Source of the DNA: an uncultured Bacteroidales bacterium
GTDB taxonomy: Bacteria > Bacteroidota > Bacteroidia > Bacteroidales > Bacteroidaceae
Assembly: GCA_937916465.1 (NCBI GenBank)
Contig: CALFTK010000041.1
Coordinates: forward strand, 1-38,922
Direction of reading: 5' to 3'
Length of the DNA: 38,922 nt
The position numbers and the translations under genes were made by a program. Position 1 is the first letter of the stretch; each line of letters starts with the position of its first letter. The notes under the pieces were generated by a model. It was given only the letters and a program-made list of their open reading frames with translations. It was not told the DNA's origin and ran no database searches. Below, piece by piece: positions 8,511 to 17,199 of the stretch.

Positions 8511-10136
8511 ATGAGTGTGTTTAAGAGTAGATATTCGCAAATATTTTTTTCTGTAGTTCTACTGCTTCTGACTGCTTGCAGTGGCAGACATGGAACAGTG
8601 GAGATAACAGTGGTTTCTACAGGAGATATTCATGGAAGAGTTTATGATACAGATTATTTGACGGGTAATAAACGAAATGGTTCAATGGTGCAGGCAGCAT
8701 CATTAGTCTCTCAGTTACGTTCTCAAAAAAAGGATCTGTTATATTTCGATACCGGTGATATATTTATTGGTACAGGTGAATCGTATTACGATATGACTTC
8801 CGATTTTGGGAATCCGTCACTATTGGCTGCAATGTTGGATGTCATGGGCTGTAATGGCTTTGTTCCCGGTAATCATGAATTTGATTTGGGAATTCCAACA
8901 CTCGACAGATTTATAACAAGTGGTGAATTTCCTGTTGTGTGTGCCAATATGGTTTATGATGCTAACGGTGAGTGCTATTTCCCTCCTTATACAATAATTG
9001 AAAAGAGTGGAGTTAAAATAGCTGTCATTGGATTTACCACAAAGTCAATAAACTATAAAATACCTTGGGAATTGATAGATGGACTGACAGTAACAAGTGT
9101 TGTTGAGAGTGCCAATAAATGGATACCATATATACAGGAAACTGAAAATCCCGATTTGATATTTGCTTTAGTACATTCTGGTTTGACCAATGGCTTTGAT
9201 GATGGTAATGTATGTGAAAATGAGGTATTTGACCTGGCAGAACAGGTGGGTGGAATAGACCTTATACTATATGGACATGACCACGAAGAGTATTGTCAGA
9301 AAGTTGTTGGTTATGAAGGCGATAGTATATTACTTGTGAATCCGGGCTGCCATGCTAAAAATGCTGCGGTAACAACTCTGGAACTTGATTTTAAAAAGAA
9401 AGAATTAGTAGGTAAAAGAATTAGTTCACAGTTAGTACCTCTTAAAGATATTGAACCAGATAAGGAGTTTGTGGATTTATTTGAACCAAGAAGAGTAGAG
9501 TATGTGAACTATCTAGATTCAATATTGGGTACTGCTTCAACTGATATCACTTACGATGGGTATCCATACCAACAGACATTGGCAATGGATTATATTCACA
9601 ATATACTTCAGCGTTCAATGTCTTCAGAAGTTACCTTGACACTATCAGTAAGAGGTAATGATATATCAAAGGGAGATGTGACTTTACGCGAGGCAATATC
9701 TTTCTTTCCATACGAAAACACTTTGGTTTCAATGATGCTGTATGGAAGAGAAATTGATGCTGCAATGGAAGAGAGTTTTAAATATTATCGCTTTAGACCG
9801 TCTGATATAATTACTGCAGGAGGCATTGACTATAAGGTGGATGTTTCAAAACCTGTAGGCGATAGAGTTGTAATATTGTCAATGTCCGATGGTAAGCCTT
9901 TTGTTGAAAAGAGACTTTATAGAGTAACAATGGATTCGTATCTGGCATATTCGTTGGGTTCTCCTTTTATAGGGTCACTGAAAATTAGTAGAGAGAAACT
10001 TAAAGAGAGGCTGATAACAACCACTCGCTCTGATATACGTTATCATGTAATTACTGACTTTGCTGTAAAAAAAGAAAATGGCAAAAGTGTTCAACCTGTA
10101 CGTAATGGCGAGTGGAATGTAGTTAATTATAATTAA
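8511..10136 (+). CDS. 5'-nucleotidase / 2',3'-cyclic phosphodiesterase-type lipoprotein
   Basis: A 541-residue lipoprotein (lipobox LLTAC, acylated Cys at about 23) of the UshA type. The N-terminal calcineurin-like metallophosphatase domain shows STGDIHGR, GNHEFDLG, VHSG and the metal-binding GHDHE; the C-terminal 5'-nucleotidase domain has the SVRGNDISKGDVT and FPYENTLVSM elements that bind nucleotide. It would hydrolyse extracellular or periplasmic nucleotides to nucleosides. An earlier in-frame ATG at 8493 lies inside the GH43 gene; the ATG at 8511 gives a proper lipoprotein signal peptide and follows the GH43 stop directly. Many Bacteroidetes split the two domains into two genes; here both are in one chain. 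Confidence 0.9.
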   Translation: MSVFKSRYSQIFFSVVLLLLTACSGRHGTVEITVVSTGDIHGRVYDTDYLTGNKRNGSMVQAASLVSQLRSQKKDLLYFDTGDIFIGTGESYYDMTSDFGNPSLLAAMLDVMGCNGFVPGNHEFDLGIPTLDRFITSGEFPVVCANMVYDANGECYFPPYTIIEKSGVKIAVIGFTTKSINYKIPWELIDGLTVTSVVESANKWIPYIQETENPDLIFALVHSGLTNGFDDGNVCENEVFDLAEQVGGIDLILYGHDHEEYCQKVVGYEGDSILLVNPGCHAKNAAVTTLELDFKKKELVGKRISSQLVPLKDIEPDKEFVDLFEPRRVEYVNYLDSILGTASTDITYDGYPYQQTLAMDYIHNILQRSMSSEVTLTLSVRGNDISKGDVTLREAISFFPYENTLVSMMLYGREIDAAMEESFKYYRFRPSDIITAGGIDYKVDVSKPVGDRVVILSMSDGKPFVEKRLYRVTMDSYLAYSLGSPFIGSLKISREKLKERLITTTRSDIRYHVITDFAVKKENGKSVQPVRNGEWNVVNYN

Positions 10137-10162
10137 AATGCCGTAAGGGCAATATTTTTAGA

Positions 10163-10170
10163 TAACTTTG
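10163..10170 (+). promoter_or_regulatory. -7 box of SPOR lipoprotein gene
   Basis: TAACTTTG is an exact TAnnTTTG match, 26 bases before the ATG at 10197. No strong -33 element is visible. Confidence 0.65.
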
Positions 10171-10196
10171 CAAATTGAATTATAAAAATAGAAGAA

Positions 10197-10685
10197 ATGA
10201 AAAGATCAGTTTTATGTTTGATGATTGCAGGTGCAGTTTTATCATTGTCATCATGTAAATCTACAGAAAGCGCCTATAAAAAGGCTTACGAAAAGGCAGT
10301 ACAAGAAGATGTGGCTGCTCAGGTATCTACTCCGGCAGAAGTTACTCCTGTTAAGGTGTCAGAATCACAAGAACCGGAAAAGGCTGAAGATGTAGCTGTA
10401 AGAGAAGAAAAGGTTTCTGTAGTTTCTGGCGATCAAAGAATAAAAGCCTACGGAATAGTATGTGGTAGCTTTTCTCTAAAGACAAATGCAGATGCACTTA
10501 GAGAAAGGTTGATTAAAGATGGATACCCTGCAGTGGTTGTTGTAAATCAGGAGGGTAGAACATACAGGGTAGTATGTGAGAGTTTTGACAATAAGCAGGA
10601 TGCAGTAACAGCACGTGCCAAATTCAAAGCTAATTATCCAAATAATGCCGATTTCCAGGCTGCTTGGATTTTGTACAGCAAGTGA
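10197..10685 (+). CDS. SPOR-domain lipoprotein
   Basis: A 162-residue lipoprotein: signal peptide with lipobox LSLSSC, then a charged, Glu/Lys/Val-rich linker (about 25-80), then a SPOR domain (about 85-160, YGIVCGSFSLKTNADALRER ... YRVVCESFDNKQDA). SPOR domains bind denuded glycan strands at division sites, so it is probably a peptidoglycan-binding envelope protein. It has its own promoter box and is separated from ruvX by a 73-base gap holding a hairpin. Confidence 0.88.
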   Translation: MKRSVLCLMIAGAVLSLSSCKSTESAYKKAYEKAVQEDVAAQVSTPAEVTPVKVSESQEPEKAEDVAVREEKVSVVSGDQRIKAYGIVCGSFSLKTNADALRERLIKDGYPAVVVVNQEGRTYRVVCESFDNKQDAVTARAKFKANYPNNADFQAAWILYSK

Positions 10686-10703
10686 TAAAACAGCAAATTA
10701 ATG

Positions 10704-10744
10704 TGGTGTCCTTAATCCTTCTATAAAAAGGGTGTAGGACATCA
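10704..10744 (+). other. RNA hairpin between SPOR gene and ruvX
   Basis: TGGTGTCCT (10704-10712) pairs with AGGACATCA (10736-10744), 9 bp with one G-T pair, and CCTT/AAGG can extend it inside the loop. No T run follows, so it is not a typical terminator. It may be a processing or leader structure. Confidence 0.4.
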
Positions 10745-10758
10745 TTGTGCGTTGATAT

Positions 10759-11175
10759 ATGGGTAGAATACTTGCTATAGACTACGGGACAAAGAGAACT
10801 GGACTGGCAGTAACCGATGTGTTGCAAATAATCCCTGGCGGATTGACTACGGTGGCTACACATGAATTGTTGGATTATCTTTCCTCATATTTTAGTAAAG
10901 AATCGGTAGAAACCATAGTTGTTGGATATCCTACAAATATGGATGGTACGGAATCGGAGAATATGAAACATATACGACCATTTGTCCAGAAACTTAAAAA
11001 ACTCTATCCCGATAAACATGTGGTTATGCAAGATGAACGATTCACCTCGGTAATGGCCCAACGGGTTATATTGGAAGCAGGTATTCACAAAATGGCTAGA
11101 CGCAACAAAGCATTGGTGGATGAAATCAGTGCAACAATAATATTGGAATCATATTTAAATAGTATTAAGAGATGA
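10759..11175 (+). CDS. ruvX: YqgF/RuvX family Holliday-junction resolvase-like protein
   Basis: The 138-residue protein has the RNase H-like fold of the YqgF/RuvX family: the first strand ILAIDYGTKRTGLAVTD carries the catalytic Asp (D7), followed by VVGYPTNMDGT, QDERFTS and DEISATIILESYL. Members act on pre-16S rRNA 5' end processing (YqgF) and have been linked to branched DNA. Its TGA overlaps the ATG of the deformylase gene (ATGA at 11172-11175), so the pair is translationally coupled. Confidence 0.93.
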   Translation: MGRILAIDYGTKRTGLAVTDVLQIIPGGLTTVATHELLDYLSSYFSKESVETIVVGYPTNMDGTESENMKHIRPFVQKLKKLYPDKHVVMQDERFTSVMAQRVILEAGIHKMARRNKALVDEISATIILESYLNSIKR

Positions 11176-11729
11176 TATTACCTATTTATACTCACGGTCA
11201 GTCCGTGCTAAAAAAAGAGGCAGAAGAGATAGATGAAAATTATGAAGGTTTGGAACAACTTATTAAAGATATGTTCGAAACTGTAAGAAGTGCTGAAGGT
11301 GTAGGACTTGCAGCACCTCAAATAGGATTGCCTATTCGTCTTGCTGTTATAGATTTGGATGTTATATCAGATGATCAGCCGGAATTCAAAGGTTATTTAA
11401 AGCCAATAATAAATCCCTATATAGAAGAAACAGATGGCGAACTTGTACCATATGAAGAGGGTTGCCTGAGTTTTCCCGGAATTCACGAAAAGGTAAATCG
11501 TCCTGCAAGAGTAAGGGTAAGTTATCTTGATGAAAAATTTCAGGAACACGATGAATGGTTTGACGGTTTTGAGGCCAGAGTTTTCCAGCACGAAATAGAT
11601 CATTTGGATGGAAAATGCTTTATTGACAGAATGTCCCCTTTAAGACGACAGATGAACAAGAAGGCTTTGAATGCAATTGCAGCCGGAAAAGTGAATTGCG
11701 GCTACAAAGTAAAATTGAATAAAAAATAA
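11172..11729 (+). CDS. def: Peptide deformylase
   Basis: A 185-residue metalloenzyme removing the formyl group from the N-terminal Met of new proteins. The three family motifs are intact: GVGLAAPQIG (43-52), EGCLSFPG with metal ligand C98, and HEIDHLDG with ligands H140 and H144 and catalytic E141. It is coupled to ruvX upstream by a 4-base overlap, and the TPR gene begins 4 bases after its stop, so all three form one operon. Confidence 0.96.
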   Translation: MILPIYTHGQSVLKKEAEEIDENYEGLEQLIKDMFETVRSAEGVGLAAPQIGLPIRLAVIDLDVISDDQPEFKGYLKPIINPYIEETDGELVPYEEGCLSFPGIHEKVNRPARVRVSYLDEKFQEHDEWFDGFEARVFQHEIDHLDGKCFIDRMSPLRRQMNKKALNAIAAGKVNCGYKVKLNKK

Positions 11730-11733
11730 ACTG

Positions 11734-13746
11734 ATGTTTAGCAGATACTTGACAAAACTAATGTTGTTGCTATGTACAGTAGCAACAACATTGACTGTGT
11801 CTGCACAAATTAATACCGACCGAATGATGATAGTGGGTAGAAATGCCCTCTATTTTGAAGACTATGTCCTCTCTATTCAGTACTTTAATCAGGTGGTAAA
11901 TGCCAAACCCTATATGTATGAACCCTATTTTTATAGGGCAGTAGCAAAATTGTCGTTGGAAGATTACATAGGGGCAGAAGAGGATTGTAATAAATCAATA
12001 GAAAGAAATCCGTTTGTTGTTGACTGTTATCAGATTAGAGGACTGTCGCTTATTTATCAAGGTAAATATGATAAGGCTATAGCCGATTATTACAAGGGGC
12101 TTTCCATGGATCCGGAAAATAAGACTCTCAGACACAATCTTGTGTTATGCCTGATGCATGAAGACAATATGGAAGGAGCTCGTGCAGCAGTCGATACTCT
12201 GTTGGTTTATTCACCACGATATACACCGGCTATGGCTATGATGTCTGAAATCTGTTTTGAATTAGGAGATACTGCTTTATCTACAGAATGGATTGTTAAA
12301 GCTAATGAAATAGATAAATTTGATGCCTCTTTGCGTAACTCAAAGGCTATGCATTTTGCTCGCCTGGAAAAATATGAACAGGCTGAAGAAGATTCGGATA
12401 AAGCAATCTATATAGATCCCAATAATTCAGGGTACTATATAAATAGGGCTATGATTAGGTATTATCGGAATAATCTAAGAGGCGCATTGTCCGATTATGA
12501 TGCTGCTTTGCAGTTAGATCCTGTCTCTTTAATAGGACATTATAATCGAGGTATTCTAAGAGCTCAGATAGGTGATGACAATAATGCAATACTTGATTTC
12601 GATTTTGTTATAGAGCATGAACCCGACAATATGTTGGCTATATTTAATCGCGGATTATTGCGTGAAGCAACTGGAAATCTGCAGGGTGCAGAAAGTGATT
12701 TGACAGCAGTGTTGGCAGAATACCCGCAGTTCATTCAAGGTTATCAGTTGCGTGCATCTGTAAGAGAACGTTTAGGCGATTACAAGGGCGCTGATCAAGA
12801 TAATCTGGTGGTGCTCCGTGATCAGAACAGACGTTTTAATGCCTTAAATAATGGTACTTCAAGTTCTCCCGATGAAGAGGAGGAAGATTCGAAAACTCGT
12901 AAGGAATCGGATAAAAACGTAAAGAACTATAGAAAATTGGTGGTGGCAGATGATATTGAGAACGGTACCGGTTTTTCAAGTGATTATAGAGGAAAAGTGC
13001 AAAATAGGAATATTGACGTTCAATATCTCTCTCTATTCCATATCTCCTATTTCTATACTGCAGGAATGATAGACAGAACTCACTATTATAGTGCTGATGT
13101 AGAGAACTTGGATAGAAATGGCGATTTCTTAAGTTCGCTCTATATCAATACTGACGATGTGCCATTGACTGAAGCCCAAATAGAAATGCTGTTTAAAGAT
13201 ATTGAACGGTTGACCCGAAATATGCAACAGGATTCAGATCTTGTCAATTCGCTTTTGGGTAGGGCTATGGATTATAGTTTGCTTCAGGATTATGTACTTG
13301 CCGAATCGGATTGTAGCCGTGCTATAGAGATGAATGATACATTGTGGGCACCATATTTCTTCCGTGCCTTTATATTGTACAAAATGCAACAACTTCAGTT
13401 GTCGGACGAAGACAACAATAATCAACTGAATGTGGCTAATGGTCTTAACTATCAGCAAATTATTAATGATTTGACAAAAGTGATAAAGCTAACTCCCGAA
13501 ATGGAATATGCCTATTACAACCGAGGTACAATTTATGCTATAGTTAATGACTATCAGGCAGCTGTCATGGATTTTACTAAAGCTATAGAACTTAACGATA
13601 AAATGGCTGAGGCATATTACAACAGAGCTTTGGTGTATGTGTTCCAAAACAGAATAGACGAAGCTGTTAAAGATTTAAGTAGAGCAGGTGAATTGGGATT
13701 GTACCAGGCGTACAACATAATCAAAAGATTTTCTTACACAGATTAG
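11734..13746 (+). CDS. Exported tetratricopeptide-repeat protein
   Basis: A 670-residue protein with a signal peptide (cleavage probably after VSA in TVSAQIN) and many TPR units in two blocks, about residues 25-365 and 505-665, recognisable by repeats such as AIADYYKGLSMDPENKT and AVMDFTKAIELNDKMAEAYY. The blocks are separated by a charged, low-complexity linker (DEEEEDSKTRKESDKN, near 380) and a unique segment. It is probably a periplasmic or outer-membrane scaffold; no enzyme motif is seen. It is the last gene of the ruvX-def operon. Confidence 0.85.
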   Translation: MFSRYLTKLMLLLCTVATTLTVSAQINTDRMMIVGRNALYFEDYVLSIQYFNQVVNAKPYMYEPYFYRAVAKLSLEDYIGAEEDCNKSIERNPFVVDCYQIRGLSLIYQGKYDKAIADYYKGLSMDPENKTLRHNLVLCLMHEDNMEGARAAVDTLLVYSPRYTPAMAMMSEICFELGDTALSTEWIVKANEIDKFDASLRNSKAMHFARLEKYEQAEEDSDKAIYIDPNNSGYYINRAMIRYYRNNLRGALSDYDAALQLDPVSLIGHYNRGILRAQIGDDNNAILDFDFVIEHEPDNMLAIFNRGLLREATGNLQGAESDLTAVLAEYPQFIQGYQLRASVRERLGDYKGADQDNLVVLRDQNRRFNALNNGTSSSPDEEEEDSKTRKESDKNVKNYRKLVVADDIENGTGFSSDYRGKVQNRNIDVQYLSLFHISYFYTAGMIDRTHYYSADVENLDRNGDFLSSLYINTDDVPLTEAQIEMLFKDIERLTRNMQQDSDLVNSLLGRAMDYSLLQDYVLAESDCSRAIEMNDTLWAPYFFRAFILYKMQQLQLSDEDNNNQLNVANGLNYQQIINDLTKVIKLTPEMEYAYYNRGTIYAIVNDYQAAVMDFTKAIELNDKMAEAYYNRALVYVFQNRIDEAVKDLSRAGELGLYQAYNIIKRFSYTD

Positions 13747-13766
13747 ACAAGAACAAAAGATTTTAA

Positions 13767-13774
13767 TACTTTTG
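13767..13774 (+). promoter_or_regulatory. -7 box of thrS
   Basis: TACTTTTG matches TAnnTTTG, 30 bases before the thrS ATG. Confidence 0.65.
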
Positions 13775-13804
13775 CAAATTCAAAATAGATAATATATAAA
13801 AAAT

Positions 13805-15748
13805 ATGATAAAGATATCGTTCCCAGATGGTTCTATCCGCGAATACGCAGAAGGCGTAACAGGATATGAAATTGCTAAAAGCATAAGCGAAAGGTTGGCA
13901 CAGGATGTGTTGGCTTGTAGTGTTAATGGCGAAATTGTAGAGTTAAATAGACCTATTTTGGAGGATTCATCCATTAAACTTCATAAATGGGATGATGAAG
14001 AGGCTAAACATGCATATTGGCATACCAGCGCTCACCTTATGGCTGAAGCTCTTCAGGAACTCTATCCCGGAACCCAGTTCGGTATAGGTCCTGCTATAGA
14101 GAAAGGATTTTACTATGATATTATGCCTCCACAAGGAGTCACAATTAAAGAGAGCGATTTTCCTGCTATAGAGAAAAAAATGGCAGAGTTGGTTCAAAAG
14201 AAAGAACAACTGGTACGTCAGGAGATTTCAAAAGACGATGCAATCAAATTCTTTGAATCACGCGGTCAGCACTACAAGAATGAGCTGATAGCCGATTTGG
14301 AAGATGGCACAATTACAACATATACACAGGGTAACTATACCGATTTGTGTCGTGGTCCGCATTTGGTGGATACATCGGCAATTAAAGCCATCAAAATTAC
14401 TGCAACATCGGCAGCATATTGGCGTGGCGATGAAAAACGTCCTCAGATGACTCGTATCTATGGTATCACATTCCCTAAAAAGAAGATGCTTGATGAATAT
14501 CTTACTCTTCTTGAAGAGGCTAAGAAACGTGACCATAGAAAGATAGGTAAAGAGATGGAACTCTTTATGTTTAGTGACACCGTAGGTAAAGGTTTGCCAA
14601 TTTGGTTGCCAAAGGGAACAGCATTGCGTCTGCGTTTGCAGGAATTCTTGTCTCGCATTCAGAAACGCTATGGATATCAGCAGGTAATAACTCCGCATAT
14701 TGGTTCAAAGCAGCTGTATGTTACATCAGGCCACTGGGACCACTATGGTAAAGATAGCTTCCAGCCAATCAATACTCCGGAAGAGGGAGAATGCTATCTG
14801 CTCAAACCAATGAACTGTCCTCATCACTGTATGATATATAAGGCACAACCTCATTCATATAAAGAACTACCATTGCGTATTGCAGAATTTGGTACTGTAT
14901 ATCGTTATGAACAGAGCGGTGAACTTCATGGGTTGACCCGTGTGCGTAGCTTTACTCAGGACGATGCTCATATCTTCTGTCGTCCGGATCAGGTTAAGGA
15001 AGAATTCATAAGAGTAATGGAGATTATTGAAATCATCTTCAAAGCTCTTGAATTTGAAAACTTTGAAGCTCAGATATCTTTAAGAGATCCTAACGATCAT
15101 GAAAAGTATGTGGGTAGCGACGAAGTATGGGAAAAGGCTGAACAGGCTATTGTTGAAGCTTGTCAGGAGAAGGGCCTGCCGGCAAAAATTGAATATGGTG
15201 AAGCTGCATTCTATGGACCTAAGCTTGACTTTATGGTGAAAGATGCTCTTGGCCGTCGTTGGCAGCTTGGAACTATCCAGGTCGATTATAATCTACCTGA
15301 ACGCTTTGAGCTTGAATATGTAGGAAGTGACAATCAGAAGTTCCGTCCGGTAATGATACATCGCGCTCCATTCGGTTCAATGGAACGTTTTGTAGCTGTG
15401 CTTATAGAGCATACAGCAGGTAAGTTCCCATTGTGGCTTATGCCTGACCAGGCTGCTATTCTGCCTATTTCGGAAAAGGCAAATGAATATGCATACAAGG
15501 TTAAAGACATGTTGGAACGTTATGATGTACGCGCATTCGTTGATGATAGAAATGAAAAGATAGGTAGAAAGATACGTGATAATGAAGTTAATCACGTTCC
15601 TTATATGCTTGTAGTTGGCGAACAAGAGGCAGAAAAGGGTGAAGTAAACGTTAGAAAACAGGGCGCTGAGAACCTTGGCAATATGAAAATTGAGGAATTT
15701 GGAGAAAAAATTGCTCAAGAAGTTAATAATATGATAAATAAATGGTAA
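13805..15748 (+). CDS. thrS: Threonyl-tRNA synthetase
   Basis: The 647-residue class II synthetase charges tRNA-Thr. Domains in order: TGS (1-62), N2 editing domain with HTSAH (H73, H77) for removing mischarged Ser, the catalytic core with MNCPHH (zinc Cys), motif 2 (TVYRYEQSGELHGLTRVRSF), motif 3 (HRAPFGSMERFVAVLIEH), and the C-terminal anticodon-binding domain. Length is normal and no key residue is missing. It leads the thrS-infC-rpmI-rplT cluster, a conserved bacterial order. No T-box leader is visible; the leader is only about 25 bases. Confidence 0.98.
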   Translation: MIKISFPDGSIREYAEGVTGYEIAKSISERLAQDVLACSVNGEIVELNRPILEDSSIKLHKWDDEEAKHAYWHTSAHLMAEALQELYPGTQFGIGPAIEKGFYYDIMPPQGVTIKESDFPAIEKKMAELVQKKEQLVRQEISKDDAIKFFESRGQHYKNELIADLEDGTITTYTQGNYTDLCRGPHLVDTSAIKAIKITATSAAYWRGDEKRPQMTRIYGITFPKKKMLDEYLTLLEEAKKRDHRKIGKEMELFMFSDTVGKGLPIWLPKGTALRLRLQEFLSRIQKRYGYQQVITPHIGSKQLYVTSGHWDHYGKDSFQPINTPEEGECYLLKPMNCPHHCMIYKAQPHSYKELPLRIAEFGTVYRYEQSGELHGLTRVRSFTQDDAHIFCRPDQVKEEFIRVMEIIEIIFKALEFENFEAQISLRDPNDHEKYVGSDEVWEKAEQAIVEACQEKGLPAKIEYGEAAFYGPKLDFMVKDALGRRWQLGTIQVDYNLPERFELEYVGSDNQKFRPVMIHRAPFGSMERFVAVLIEHTAGKFPLWLMPDQAAILPISEKANEYAYKVKDMLERYDVRAFVDDRNEKIGRKIRDNEVNHVPYMLVVGEQEAEKGEVNVRKQGAENLGNMKIEEFGEKIAQEVNNMINKW

Positions 15749-15753
15749 ATTTG
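15746..15753 (+). promoter_or_regulatory. Possible internal promoter for infC-rpmI-rplT
   Basis: TAAATTTG fits TAnnTTTG and overlaps the thrS stop codon, 72 bases before infC. It could let the ribosomal part of the cluster be transcribed apart from thrS. No -33 element is clear. Confidence 0.4.
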
Positions 15754-15825
15754 CGCCCGCTTAAAGTTTAGTTGGATAGAATTTTACTGAAAACAGGATA
15801 GAAATTACAATTAATTAACTGCTGA

Positions 15826-16395
15826 ATGAAGAAAGACAGCTTGAGTGATCAGTTTCTGGTAAATGACCAGATTCGTGCCAGAGAGGTTCGCATCGTAGGT
15901 GATGGTATAGAATCAAAAGTGGTTTCGTTACGCGAAGCATTGAGCATAGCAGACGATATGGAGCTTGACCTGGTGATGATATCTCCAAATGCAGTTCCTC
16001 CGGTTTGCAGAATAGTGGATTTTTCCAAATTTCTATATCAACTGAAAAAAAAGCAGAAGGAACAGAAAGCTAAACAGGTTAAGATAGAAGTTAAAGAGAT
16101 AAGATTCGGACCTCAGACCGATGATCATGATTATAACTTCAAACTTAAACATGCTATCAGTTTCTTGCAGAATGGTGACAAAGTAAAGGCTTATGTCTTC
16201 TTTAAGGGACGTTCAATATTGTTTAAGGACCAGGGTGAAAAACTTTTAGCTCGTTTTACTGCTGACCTTGAAGAGTATGGAAAATTAGATCAGGCTCCTA
16301 TGTTGGAGGGAAAGAAAATGATGATATTCATATCTCCAAAAAAAGGAACATCTAAAAAGGACAAACAGGAGAAGACAGATAAGTCGCAAGAGTGA
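15826..16395 (+). CDS. infC: Translation initiation factor IF-3
   Basis: The 189-residue protein has the IF-3 N-domain (VNDQIRAREVRIVGDG, ELDLVMISPNAVPPVCRIVD) and C-domain (KEIRFGPQTDDHDYNFKLKH, KVKAYVFFKGR), which bind the 30S subunit and check initiator tRNA. A Lys-rich tail follows, as in other Bacteroidetes. It begins with an ordinary ATG, unlike the AUU start of E. coli infC. Confidence 0.97.
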   Translation: MKKDSLSDQFLVNDQIRAREVRIVGDGIESKVVSLREALSIADDMELDLVMISPNAVPPVCRIVDFSKFLYQLKKKQKEQKAKQVKIEVKEIRFGPQTDDHDYNFKLKHAISFLQNGDKVKAYVFFKGRSILFKDQGEKLLARFTADLEEYGKLDQAPMLEGKKMMIFISPKKGTSKKDKQEKTDKSQE

Positions 16396-16407
16396 TAATA
16401 TATAAGG

Positions 16408-16423
16408 TGTATCGGAAGATACA
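16408..16423 (+). other. Small hairpin in infC-rpmI gap
   Basis: TGTATC and GATACA form a 6-bp stem with a GGAA loop between infC and rpmI. It lacks a T run. It may be a processing site or leader element; weak evidence. Confidence 0.3.
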
Positions 16424-16454
16424 TATTGAATAACAAAATTAAAGTTTTAAAACA

Positions 16455-16652
16455 ATGTTTAAATCAAAGACTAATTCCGGTTCTAAAAAAAGATTCGCTC
16501 TTACCGGATCGGGCAAAATCAAGAGGAAACATGCTTATCATAGCCACATCCTCACAAAGAAGAGTACAAAACGTAAGAGAAATCTGGTTCGTTTCACAAC
16601 ACTTGATCCAGCTAACGAAAAGCACGTTAAGGATCTGCTTTGTATGAGATAA
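16455..16652 (+). CDS. rpmI: 50S ribosomal protein L35
   Basis: A 65-residue basic protein with the L35 signature KTNSGSKKRFALTGSGKIKR and HILTKKSTKRKRNLV. It lies between infC and rplT as in most bacteria. Confidence 0.96.
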   Translation: MFKSKTNSGSKKRFALTGSGKIKRKHAYHSHILTKKSTKRKRNLVRFTTLDPANEKHVKDLLCMR

Positions 16653-16690
16653 CCCGTAAAGAGATTAGTAACAAATTAATTAATCGAACT

Positions 16691-16721
16691 GTCAGCTTGA
16701 AGTCCAATGAACGGCGCTGAC
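16691..16721 (+). promoter_or_regulatory. Hairpin in rpmI-rplT gap, possible L20 control element
   Basis: GTCAGC (16691-16696) pairs exactly with GCTGAC (16716-16721), enclosing a 19-base loop, 19 bases upstream of rplT. L20 represses its own operon in several phyla by binding a leader, so this may be an autoregulatory site; that is inference from position. Confidence 0.35.
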
Positions 16722-16740
16722 ATTCAAAAAACAAACAATT

Positions 16741-17085
16741 ATGCCAAGATCAGTAAATCACGTTGCTTCTAGAGCAAAGAGAAAAAGAATTTTAGGCCTT
16801 ACCAGAGGTTATTTTGGTGCAAGAAAAAATGTTTGGACCGTTGCTAAGAATACTTGGGAAAAAGGTCTTACATACGCTTATCGTGACCGCAAGGCTAAGA
16901 AAAGAGAATTCCGTGCATTGTGGATTCAGCGTATTAACGCAGCAGCTCGTTTGGAAGGTATGAATTATTCACAGCTTATGGGTGCTATCCATAAGGCAGG
17001 TATTGAAATTAACCGTAAGGTATTGGCAGACCTGGCTATGAATAATCCTGAAGCATTCAAGGCTATCGTTGCTAAGGTAAAGTAA
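16741..17085 (+). CDS. rplT: 50S ribosomal protein L20
   Basis: A 114-residue basic protein with the L20 features MPRSVNHVASRAKRKRIL, GYFGARKNVWTVAKN, YAYRDRKAKKREFRALWIQR and MNYSQLMGAIHKAGIEINRK. It binds 23S rRNA early in 50S assembly. A strong terminator starts 27 bases after the stop. Confidence 0.98.
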   Translation: MPRSVNHVASRAKRKRILGLTRGYFGARKNVWTVAKNTWEKGLTYAYRDRKAKKREFRALWIQRINAAARLEGMNYSQLMGAIHKAGIEINRKVLADLAMNNPEAFKAIVAKVK

Positions 17086-17111
17086 TAGCTATATAGCAAA
17101 AGTTGCATAAT

Positions 17112-17155
17112 ATGTGCGAAATGCTTTTTTAAGTATTTCGCACATTATTTTTTAT
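17112..17155 (+). terminator. Terminator of thrS-rplT cluster
   Basis: ATGTGCGAAATGC and GTATTTCGCACAT form a 13-bp stem with one G-T/mismatch position and a short T-rich loop, followed by a T-rich tract. It ends the cluster and separates it from the RNA gene that follows. Confidence 0.88.
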
Positions 17156-17165
17156 CTGTTGGGTG

Positions 17166-17195
17166 TTGTTTTTATTGTAACTATTTGTATCTTTG
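17166..17195 (+). promoter_or_regulatory. Promoter of the structured RNA
   Basis: A TTG at 17166-17168, a 19-base spacer and TATCTTTG at 17188-17195 make a textbook Bacteroidetes promoter. Transcription should start near 17200, at the first base of the closing stem. Confidence 0.8.
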
Positions 17196-17199
17196 TAAT

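Noticed and set aside
13741..13804. T-box or other tRNA-sensing leader upstream of thrS
   Set aside because: The gap is only 58 bases with a promoter in its middle, too short for such a leader.
16426..16647. 73-codon frame overlapping rpmI
   Set aside because: Shadow of rpmI, which is a clear L35.
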